Source: Mantamonas sphyraenae
Taxonomy: Eukaryota > CRuMs > Mantamonadidae
Length of the DNA: 64,000 nucleotides
Reading direction: 5' to 3'
NCBI GenBank assembly: GCA_026936335.1
Contig: JAPMXV010000036.1
Location: 1 to 64,000, forward strand
A program made the translations under genes and the position numbers. The notes beneath the pieces are model-generated. The model was not told where the DNA came from. It worked only from the letters and a program-made list of their open reading frames with translations, and did no database searches. Shown here piece after piece: positions 47,706-57,300 of this stretch. Position 1 is the first letter of the stretch. Every line of letters starts with the position of its first letter.

Positions 47706-48927
47706 TCATTTGCGGGTGACAAACTCGTCCAACATCTGGCGTGTGGGTTTGAAGCCCAGTTGATCTTGCACAGCGCAAGTAATGGCCTCCCTCAGCTCTG
47801 TGTGCACCTTTGTCTGCACTCTGTGTTCGGCGCAGCAGCGACACCAAAATGGACACACGCTGCAACGCCCAGGCGTGCTCCTCTGGATTCTCCATGTCAT
47901 GCCACACGATGTGTGCCCCCAAGCGGACGAGCACGCCAGCCTCATGGGCAGCCCATTGGTCAAAGAGACGCCCAATGAGAGGATGGCCACGTGGGTGAGC
48001 TACGACGAGAGCAAACAGGGCATCCACCACACCCAGAACCCTATCCGAGTCAGAATGGAGGTCTGCCAACTTGTTGCGGACATTTCCATCGACCATGAGG
48101 CGGGCAAGGAATGGAGCGGACACGGGAAGCTGTTCACACAAGCAATCCAGAAGCTCATCGGGATCGGCCAGGTCAGTCACAGCTGTGTCCACGCCATGGA
48201 GAAGAGTCACGTCACAGATGGCAGCCATGGCGCAGTGGTGCACCCACTCTGTGGACGGTTGGCCAAGCTGGGACACGGCAAGCGACACCAGCGACGGCGC
48301 CATCGTCTCGTCACGCATGGCCCACAGCAACCAAGTGCGAAACACCTGGGACATGAGCATGGATGTGTCCTGCTGGATACACGCTGGCCACGAGGCCAAT
48401 GCGACCAATATCTCTCGTGCCGATGTCGGGATCGGTTTGCTCGAAACCCGCTGCGCTGCAAAGGACAATGCCTGCAACATCCTCAACGTGGCCAAGGCCG
48501 ACGACTGCCTCTCCTTCCACGCACGTACGACAGTGTCGCAGAACTCGGATGTGCTGTGGCTGCATTGCACCTGCAAGGCGTACATCCATTCCATCACAAG
48601 AGAATCGGCACTGGTCGCACCCGTCATATCAGTTCCTGACTCAACTTCCAATCCCACTTTCCCTCCACCGCCTCGCCAAACCAACCTCTCCTCGCTCAAC
48701 ACCAACACCTTGGTTGCAATTGCGCTGTTCAAACAGTTGCGTTCGCGCTCGTCGATCTCCACATACGACAGGTGCTGCAGCAGGAGTGGCGTGGCGACGC
48801 AGGAAGCACCTTCCTCCTCCGAGTCCTGCACATATCCCACCATTGTCTCGACGTTGGGTTTGGATGCCTCCACAACATCCACGTGGCCAGCACGAGCGTG
48901 TGCAAGCAATGTCAGCATGGCAATCAT
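47706..48927 (-). CDS. Helical-repeat-like protein, unknown; frame change near 47.83 kb
   Basis: Starting at ATG 48927 the frame runs for about 360 codons; it then has to change by one base to end at the stop at 47706. If a 43-base intron (47857..47815, GTGTCC...GTGCAG) is spliced out, the product is 392 aa, ending ...LDEFVTRK. Without it, the frame runs on into CHMP5 exon 1 as an Arg/Thr/Pro-rich tail, which is unlikely. Forty-three bases is shorter than any other intron here (67 or more), so a one-base insertion is the competing explanation. The protein is leucine-, alanine- and tryptophan-rich with many amphipathic helices, reminiscent of HEAT/ARM-type solenoids, but I recognise no family. 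No signal peptide or membrane span is present. Its start is 12 bases from the divergent start of the next gene. Confidence 0.6.
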
Positions 48928-48939
48928 CTTTGCTTTTGA

Positions 48940-49925
48940 ATGCGCTGCGCACTTCCGAGCAACCCTTTTCCCGCCGCCATTTCCTTTTCCAGACCTAATC
49001 TCGCCCTCGTGGTCGCCCTATTGGCCTTGGCGGCCACTGTAGGTGCGAGCAGAGCTTCCGAGGGTGACACAAACGTCCAGTACGAGGTGGACCGCCAATC
49101 CTGCACGTGTGATTGCTGGGACGGCAAGTTCAAGCTGGGGTACAATCGAAAGAGCCCCAACGGCTCGGAGTGGAAGTACATCTACTTTCAGTTGGAGGAA
49201 GGCTCCCTCTACCTCCTCCTGTGGCTCTGGTGGGGCCTGTACCTCATCCAAAAGGCAGTGGGAGGACTGCTTTACCGCTTGGCCACCGCCCCACGCACTG
49301 TACGCTGGCCAGCAGCCATTGGCATGCTCTCCACAGCATGGGGAGGATTCTACGGCTGGTGGGCTCTCTTCACATACGTCAATGACCAGGTGAGTGCCGT
49401 GTGTGAGAGCAGGCGACGCTCGCATGTCACCGGCCGTTGTCGGCACAGACTTCTCACACAGGGCATATGCGTGCTCGTTGTCCCGTGCCCCACCCTCCCT
49501 CCACACAGTTTTATGGACTCTTCTTCACCCAGGCCTTGTTCACCATCACCGAGATGGCACAGACAGTCCTCTTCCACCTGGAAGTCGACGCGACCAAACC
49601 CCTCGAGTTCAACCGCATGTGGCCTCGTGTTTCCATTGCCATCTGGCACATCATCCAGGGAGGTCTCAACGAGTCCTTCCGTAACATGTTCAACAATACC
49701 TACAGCTGGCACCGCAACATTCGCGATCTCGCCTTCATCCTCACCGACTTTCTCATGGTTGCTGTCACCCTGTACGAATTGCGCAACAACTACGGCCGCG
49801 GATGGACACGTGACCTCCAAATGCGCACGGCAAAGCGTGTCATCGCCCTCGTGGTCGCCTTTATGGTCGTTTTCAACTTTGTCCTCATGCTCCGCCCGGC
49901 CGAATCCTTCATGATCACACAATAG
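48940..49925 (+). CDS. Secretory-pathway multi-pass membrane protein, unknown
   Basis: Two exons (48940..49389, 49509..49925) give 288 aa; donor GTGAGT and acceptor CCACACAG are in phase. ATG 48940 is the only early in-frame start and leads into a hydrophobic signal or first span (LALVVALLALAATVGAS). A short lumenal segment with a Cys cluster (QSCTCDCWDGKFKLGYN) follows, then about six hydrophobic segments, including GSLYLLLWLWWGLYLIQKAV, FYGLFFTQALFTITEMAQTV and VIALVVAFMVVFNFVLML. A FNNTYSW motif gives one possible N-glycosylation site. The CxCxCWDGxFKxGY cluster looks like a conserved feature, but I cannot name the family. It is head to head with the helical-repeat-like gene, 12 bases apart at the start codons. 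Confidence 0.75.
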
Positions 49926-50357
49926 AGCAAGCCATGTTTGCCAACACGACGAATCTCGCCTCTTGCCCCGACCACATCCCGTGTGTGTGTGCATCCTCAT
50001 CCCGCTTGAGCCGTGGTCCACAATCATCCCTCCCGTTCCACACATCCCGCATCACTCCACGCTGCCTGAACCCCAAAGACATCTTCACACTGATCAAAAC
50101 ACCGTTGTGCTCACTCTGGACCCCCTCGCACCCACAACACACTGCACACTGGAGGCGGGAACTTTTGGCGCCAAATTGGCGCCAAACGCACCACGCCTTC
50201 AGCTTCCAGCCGCTGCGCTTCCGTCGCCTGCATTGCACCAACCCAATCAGCACGCCCCACACCGCCCCTTGGACTGTGACGCACGCTGCACCCCGCAACC
50301 TGCACCCGACTGTTCTCTGGCCCCTTCACACAAGTGACAAACGCGAAGGAGCGAAAA
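49926..50357 (+). other. Intergenic region upstream of CDT2
   Basis: This 432-base gap between two + strand genes shows no coding signal in either strand. It includes the 3' end region of the membrane protein gene and the promoter of CDT2. The only clear motif is a pair of E2F-type palindromes at 50163-50186. No RNA gene is evident. Confidence 0.6.
50163..50186. promoter_or_regulatory. Two abutting E2F/DP-type sites upstream of CDT2
   Basis: TTTTGGCGCCAAA (50163-50175) is followed directly by TTGGCGCCAAA (50176-50186). Both contain the palindrome TTGGCGCCAA, matching the E2F/DP consensus TTTSSCGC read from both strands. They lie about 172-195 bases upstream of the CDT2 start codon. CDT2/DTL is a cell-cycle gene and a natural E2F target, which supports function; binding itself is inferred. 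Confidence 0.7.
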
Positions 50358-52580
50358 ATGACTTCGCGACGCGGCCACGTCCATACAGGTCTCTCCACAG
50401 TCAACCTGTCTGCGTATGGGCCCAACGCGATGGTACTCAGCACTCCCGCACGCAATTATCTCAACGAAAACAAGGTGACGCCCTCGTCGTCCGTGTGGCA
50501 CTGGCACGACACCCCCACAGGGCCTGATCGCTCCGCCAAGATCCGATCTACCCCGGCCTCGGACGGTTCCATGCCGGCCTCCGTGGAATCCTCCTCCTCT
50601 GCCATGGACACAGATGACCTCGTGCGTGGCCACAGCACTCTTCACAGCACCCAAACCCAACACCCCGACGAGTCCGCGCGGGTGATCATGCGCAGCGTGC
50701 TCGGTCGCGAAATTGGCCTCGGTAGACGCAGTACGTGACTCCATTGCCTTTTCTCCACACCCACCCTGTGCCCCAATATACTCACACGCCGTCTGTGCCA
50801 TGTACACTCACTCTGCATGCCTCTACACAGCGCTGCCGCGCGTCGACTACGCTCGCGACATGACACTGTTGCGCTCGTTCGAGTTTTTCACCAACGACTG
50901 GACGATTGTGCCTATGTACGACGTCCGGTTCTGCAACCACGTGCACGGCGGATCCCTGCTTGCCAGTACAGACGAGGAGGGTTACCTGCGCATCGTCGAC
51001 ACCGCCACGCCCAAGATCCCGAGTTTTACGACGACGGCAACCTGCGCATGCGGCTCATGACACACTCCAACGCCATCTTCGAATGTGCCTGGCGTTCAGA
51101 CGATGCAGTGCTCGCCACAGCGGCAGGGGATCAGACTGTGCGTTTGTGGGACATCGAGTCCCAAGCACAGCTCCACGTCCTTCACGGTCACTACGGCAGC
51201 GTCAAGTCGGTGCGCTTCCGCCCACAATCGCTTTACGAGCTTGCATCGTGTGGCCGTGACGGCTCCGCCATGCTCTACGACACACGCGTGCGTGCTGCCG
51301 AGGATGGCGACTCAAACACCCGCGGGAGCGTCGCCTGTCTTGTCGGCATCCACGACATCCACGGCTCGGGCGCCACACGCCGTCGCTCACGACAGAAGCG
51401 TGGCATGCAGCGCCAGTATGCACCCACACAGAACCGCACTGTGACGTCCCTCGTCTTTGTCGACGAACACACCTTGGTCACGTGCGGCTCTGCAGACGGC
51501 CTCGTCAAGTACTGGGACGTGCGCATCAACAGACTGTCCAACAATCGCAACAGCCCGTCGCGTACAGACCACGCCAAGCCCCTCATGGTCCTGAACAACC
51601 TCCAGGCCCTCGAACAGCGCCGCTTCGGTCTCGTCTCCATGGCCATCGACCGCGCCGCCTCGCGCATCATCGTCAACTGTAAAAACAACATCTTGTACAT
51701 GTTTGACGCCCTCAACCCGCTCACGCGGCCCGTGCGTCGCTTTGCCGGCCACCATATCGACTCCTTCTACGTCAAGGCCGACTTTAGCAGCGACGGCCGA
51801 TACCTGCTCTCGGGCTCCTCCGACGGCGGCCTGTACATGTGGGACACAGATGAACAGGATGTGTCGGCGGATGCGGAGCAAGCCCCCTGCATGATGCTTC
51901 CTGGTCACGCACGCGAGGTCAATGGCGTCGCGTGGAACAACACTGGCCTTCCTCTCCTCGCCTCCACTGCAGACGACTGCACCGTCGGCGTGTGGCACAT
52001 GGACACTCGAAGGCGCTCCATGCGACACGACGACACAAGCCACTCTGAAAGCACAGCTGACTCGTGGCAGCAGCGCCTTGCCTCTCTCCTTCCTTTGCAT
52101 CACGCCTCTCCCACACAAGAGCAGCAGAGTGCCACCGACCACAGCAGCCCGGAAACGTCTCGCAAGCGACCTCGTCACCTTCTCGAGGAGACTGTGGACG
52201 AGAGCGAGGAGCAGGACGAGCAGGAAGAGTCGACGCGTCGCTTCAATTCTCGCTCGCACAGCAGACTCCAGGGCTTGCTAGACACTCTGCACAACGACGA
52301 AACAGACCCCATCGACATTCAAGATACCCAAGAGCAGTTGCAATGCGACACAGTTGTCCTCGACGATGACGATGACGATGACGAGTTTGACGAAAACGAC
52401 GAGCCGATTTCCTCTCTGTACGGCGCTCCCACCAAGCGTGCTCGTCGCGAGCTCGACTACGGAAGCAGCACCACCTCTTCCTCTTCTTCCTCCTCCTCCC
52501 CCTCCTCCTCCTCCTCAACAAGACAGGCGTCCATCCGCTCGTTCCTCCAGGTCAAACCCGGCGACAATGAGCAAAAATGA
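50358..52580 (+). CDS. DTL: CDT2/DTL, CRL4 substrate receptor; frame break at about 51010
   Basis: Two exons (50358..50730, 50831..52580). Exon 2 contains a reading-frame break: the frame that ends ASTDEEGYLRIVDTATP must shift by one base at the CCC run at 51010-51012 to continue in the WD-repeat frame; one missing base there would explain it and give about 707 aa. The propeller matches CDT2: LASTDEEGYLRIVDT, NAIFECAW, LATAAGDQTVRLWDIES, GSVKSVRF, GRDGSAMLYDTR, ADGLVKYWDVR, NNILYMFD, LSGSSDGGLYMWDT and DDCTVGVWHMDT. WDxR-type ends (YWDVR, YDTR) are the DDB1-binding motif. The C-terminus is acidic with a Ser run and ends in QASIRSFL, a PIP-box-like motif (Q-x-x-I-x-x-F-L) as in animal CDT2. 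The protein recruits PCNA-bound substrates such as CDT1 to the CUL4-DDB1 ubiquitin ligase in S phase. Twin E2F-type sites lie upstream. Its end overlaps the next gene by 14 bases. Confidence 0.88.
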
Positions 52581-54309
52581 GGCCACCATCCGCCTCACCA
52601 ATGAAGAACAAGATCTCTTTGATTTCCTCATGCAGGTCGTGCGGAATCTCGAGGAAAACCAGAAGCCCGTGGTCCTCCGTGTCGCTGGCGGCTGGGTGCG
52701 CGACAAGGTGAGTGTTGCATCTCCCTCCCGCGCCTCCCGTTGGCTAACCACGACCCCCTGCCCGTCACACCACCGCCCCTCTTAGCTTCTTGGACGCGAA
52801 TCCCACGACATCGATGTTGCGCTTGATACGATGATGGGCTCCGAGTTTGCGGAGCACTTGAACGCGTGGAGCAGCGAAAAGGGCCTGGGCAAGCACAAAG
52901 TGGGCATCATTGCATCCAATCCTGAGCAGAGCAAACATCTCGAGACGGCCACTGTGCGTGTGTTTGGCATCGACCTTGACTTTGTCAACCTGCGCTCGGA
53001 AACCTACTCGGAAGACAAACGCATCCCTCAGATTGAATTTGGCACGCCTGAAGAAGATGCGTTTCGCCGTGACCTCACCATCAACGCCATGTTTTACAAT
53101 ATCAACGAGGGCAAGGTGGAAGACTATACTGGGCGTGGCCTCGACGACCTGCGCAATGGCATTGTTTGCACTCCGCTCGAACCCAAGCAGACCTTCCTGG
53201 ACGACCCGCTCCGTGTCCTCCGCACCATCCGTTTCGCTCACCGCTACCAGTTTAAAGTCGATCATGCTGTCAGCGAGTGTATGAAGGACACTGATGTCCA
53301 GCAGGCCCTCATGACCAAGGTCAGCCGTGAGCGTGTCGGCGCGGAACTTCTGGGAATGTTCAAAGCCAAAAATCCCTGGAAAGCAATCCTTATGCTGCAT
53401 GATCATGGACTTGCACGCGCCGTCCTTAACCCCCCGGACCTCAAAGGCGTGGATCAAGTCGTCCAGGTGGAGGATCCGATTGAGCTCCTCGAATACGGCC
53501 TCGACTTCATCCATGAGGTCATGTTCTTTACCGGTATGCTTCCGTCCATGCTTCCTTCCAGCTTCCCCGAAGGGGAACCGAACCTCGCCCCCCTTGCGTG
53601 CTATCTTATGCCATGGCATCCTCTCGTGCAGAAGGACGCCAAGAAGAAGATTCGCCCGCTCACTCTCCTTGTCTGCCTCGAGCAGCTCAAGTTGTCCCGC
53701 CATCAAAGCGAAGCCGTCCTGTCTGTGCAAAACAACGTGGCACTCTGGGCCAAGGTTCTTCTACGCAGCACCGAGCCTGTCCTTTGGTGGCTCCAAGAGC
53801 GGTTGAATGGCACGGAAATTTGTGAAACAGATGCTTCCATTGACATCACCGACACAGATGCTGCCATTGAACTCCTCCAAGCTGTACGACAGAGCGGGAA
53901 AGACTGGAGCGACACGTTGCAACTTGCGTCAAGCTTCTTCTCCATTGAAGATACGGACGAGAGCTTGAGTTTCCTTCTGGTCGACGACAAAGCAGACAAA
54001 GCGTTGGACGTCGCCCCGCTCATGAACGGCAAAGACCTATGCAAAGCCCTTGATGTTAAACCGGGTCCCATCATTGGCGTCCTCAACGAGTATCAGGAGA
54101 AATTCCAGCTCCGCTGCATTGTCAACGACGAGCCTTGCGACGTCGACACCCTGCTCTCCTATCTGCAGGAAAACCTGGAGGAGATCCAAGAAAACACCCC
54201 ACAGTTCCGCAGTGCGGGCAAGAAAGGGAAAAAGGGCAAGAAACAAGCAGAGAGCCAGGGCAGCAACTCCTCCTCCAAAGTTGCAGACCCGATGACGCTC
54301 GACGAATGA
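52567..54309 (+). CDS. TRNT1: CCA tRNA nucleotidyltransferase
   Basis: Two exons (52567..52707, 52786..54309) give 554 aa; donor GTGAGT, acceptor CTTAG (the one TAG acceptor in the window), phase 0. The enzyme adds the CCA end to tRNAs without a template. Class II nucleotidyltransferase motifs are intact: RVAGGWVRDK joined to LLGRESHDIDVAL (the DxD metal site), FGIDLDFVNLRSETY, FGTPEEDAFRRDLTINAMFY, VEDYTGRGLDDLRNG and FLDDPLRVLRTIRFAHRYQF. A helical tail ends in a Lys-rich stretch (GKKGKKGKKQ). Blocks such as NPEQSKHLETATVRVFGIDL resemble the fungal CCA1 form more than the short bacterial form. ATG 52567 is chosen because ATIRLTNEEQ after it lines up with the CCA1 N-terminus. It begins 14 bases inside the CDT2 coding end, in another frame. 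No mitochondrial presequence is seen. Confidence 0.95.
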
Positions 54310-54370
54310 AAGTCATCCAACATCACAAACTCTTCTTGTGTGCATCCATTCATTCCATGTCCTTCGCAAA

Positions 54371-57300
54371 TCACTCGTACTCTCCGCTGAGAAACAGTGC
54401 CGTGCCGCTGAGGATCCAGTGCTGGCCGTCCGACTCGTGGCATGGCAACACCAGCTCGGTGACAAACTTGTCCCTCGTGCCTACCTCGTACACAGGAGTG
54501 GGCACGCTCTCGCTGGCTCGGTACGGTCCCTCCTGGCCCTTGGTGATAAACGCCACTGTGCACTCGCGCACGGGCTGGTATGTGGGCGCACTCTGGCCTG
54601 CAGACGTCAGCCGCACGCCGTCAAACTCGCATCCCTGCAGCACCAATCCAGTCAGCTGCGCAGTCACAGCCTGGCTGTTGAGGTCCGATGTGCCCCACGA
54701 GCACACCAGTTTCAACTGGTCCAGCGCCGTCTTTGTCTTGCGCGCCGTCTCCTGTCGCACAGCGTTCAGAAAGGTCGCAGGACGGAACAGTTCACTCAGA
54801 TCCACAGGAGATCGCAGCAGCTGAGTGCGACGTGCATACCAACTCTGCACAGCCACGGCTCGCTTGCCAATCGCACGCAGGTACTTGTACGGATCTTCGG
54901 GCCCTTCCCACATCGACTCCCACTCTGCCGGCACCTGGTTGCGCATCAGCGTGTTGGCCAGCTCCAGCGTCGTCGGCGTGATCAGCGCAACGCCTTGGAT
55001 CACCTTGCTGATCGAGCGCAGGCCTTCCTCCACCGTGCCCATCAGCTTCTCTGCGTTCAGGCATTCCATCTCCACAAACGTCTCCACAGGCATTGCACTG
55101 CTGCTGTCGTTGCCGCTGCCAAACTGTGCGCTTGACGAGGACCTGCGCAGCGACATCGGCGACGCCGGCCCCGACGACGAGGACGACGACGAGGACGACG
55201 ATGCACTCGACGACGATGAGCCACTTGCCTGTGTGTACATGCCATGCAGTTTGTCCCACACCACCAGCAGCGGGCCAAGCACACTGTTCCACTGCTCGCG
55301 GTCAAAGCGACCCTGCGCGCTGGTCGTAAAGGTCAGCGCCTTGAGCTGGTTGATGATGCGCGCAGACCCTGCACGCTGCACGCTGCGGTCGATGTTTGGA
55401 GGCAACGAAAACAGCTCAGCCGAGTCCGAGTCGGGCAGCCGTTTGATCAACGCAAGGTAGTCCGAATGGGCCACCGAGTTGGGCAACTCGATGCCAGGTG
55501 CAAGCTGCCGCGTGGGCATTCCGTTGACGTTGACCATGTCGTTGTTAAAGTAGCTTTCCAGGTACGTGCGCAGCACGCGGATGTCGTATGCGTTGTCGAT
55601 GCGACCGCCGTAGATTGCGTTCTCCAGCAGACCACGCACTGTGACCCACTGCGGCGCAGCTTGCTTTTGCATCGCCTGCGCAATCACCGTGTCCACCACA
55701 TTCACCGCCGTGCGCAAGTCTGCGTTTGTAAACTCGTAAAACTTGCTCCAGCCCTGCGGGATAAACGTGCGCCGCTCCTGCAGCACCGCATGCAACCACG
55801 CGAGCACAAACAGGATCTGTGCACGCATCACAGAGCCTCGCCCAAGCATCTCGCTGTCCCACAGCTCGTATGTGCGCTGCAGGTTCTTCTTGATACCCGG
55901 AGGCGCTTCGTACGTCGTCTTGATCGACGAACGCAGCAGAATCTGCGGGAACTTGGAGTGCACCTCGGTCGTCAGCCACAGGCGGAAGTTGTCGTGCGGC
56001 GACAGCTGGTTCACCTCCTTCTCCAGCGTTGTCAGCCAACCCGTCACAAGATGGACGTTCTTCAGGCACAGCCACTCGCCGTTCATCGCACACTGACGCA
56101 ACAGACCCAGCGCAATCTCGCTTTGGCCTTGACCCATCGCAACCTCGTGGTATCCTCCTGCTGCCCCAGCCGCAATCATTTCGTTTGCAAGCTCGCTCAA
56201 CTCGCTCGTCGGATCCGCACCGGGTGACCCAATGATGAGAATCGGCTCTGTGCACAGTGTTTCCGGAAGCAGCTTCTCCAGCAGCATCGACGGCGGCGAC
56301 AGCGTGCTCACGCGCAGCATCTTGCACGCACACAGGTGCATTGCACTCTGAAGCCTGTCCGGACGCAGCGCCTGCACAACGAGCACCTGTTGGAACGGCG
56401 TCAGCTTGTTGGCCACGCCCGATGGGAACTCAGACTCGCACTGTCCGCTGCGCGCCCATCGTGACCACATGTCTCCGTTGTCCAGCTGCAGACCGTTCAC
56501 AAGCGCAGGCTGCGAGCTCGCAAGCGCCGCAAACGACGCAGCACGGTCTTGCGACGCCCATGCAGGTAGACGTGCACCTGCAGACGACGACCGGCCGACA
56601 GAGACGACGCAGAAGCAGACCCTGCCGCCGCTGCACTCTTGCCCGTAAACAGCTCCCACTCACTCTCGCCAAACGCCTGCGGCATCATGCCGTGCATGAG
56701 ATGCAGACCCCACGTCATGCGATCGGCCTTGAATTGCGAACGCGACACGTGATACAGCACCTGCTTCAGCAGCGTGCGTTCCACAGCCTTGATGCGCAGA
56801 TCCAGGTCGTCGCCTTCCTTCTCCGTCGCCAGTGCAAAGTCAAACAGACGCAAGAAGTGCTTCAGCGAGAACTGGTACATCGAGTTCACCAGCTCCTGGT
56901 CGCGCATCAGGAAAAACAACCGCGAGCCCGTCTTGGCCACAGGCCTGTAAGCCTCGCGCTGCTCGTCCAACGACCGCGTCAGCTTGATGCTTGCTTCCAG
57001 CGCCTCACTGATCGTCAGGCTCTTGGCCTTCGTCTCGTTCAGCGAGTTGATCACCGTTTCGTCCTCGAGAATGTTGCCGCCCTTGGCCAAATCCTCCAGG
57101 AGCTTCTTCTCCAGGCTTGCCAGCTCCATTTTTTGCTCCTCCTCCGCACGCAGCAGTTCGCTCTTCTGCTGCTCCAGCTCAGGCTGTTCGTGGCGGATGG
57201 TCAACCCCAGCAGCTGGCCCTCGAGACCCGAGCGTGTCACCGTAAAGTTCACCTGAGACAGCAACGGCTTGCAGTCGGGTGTAATCAGAGGCGCCGGGTT

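Noticed and set aside
56560-56640. A short intron to explain the second DYNC2H1 frame change
   Set aside because: The available GT...CTGCAG combinations have the wrong length modulo three or are under 20 bases.
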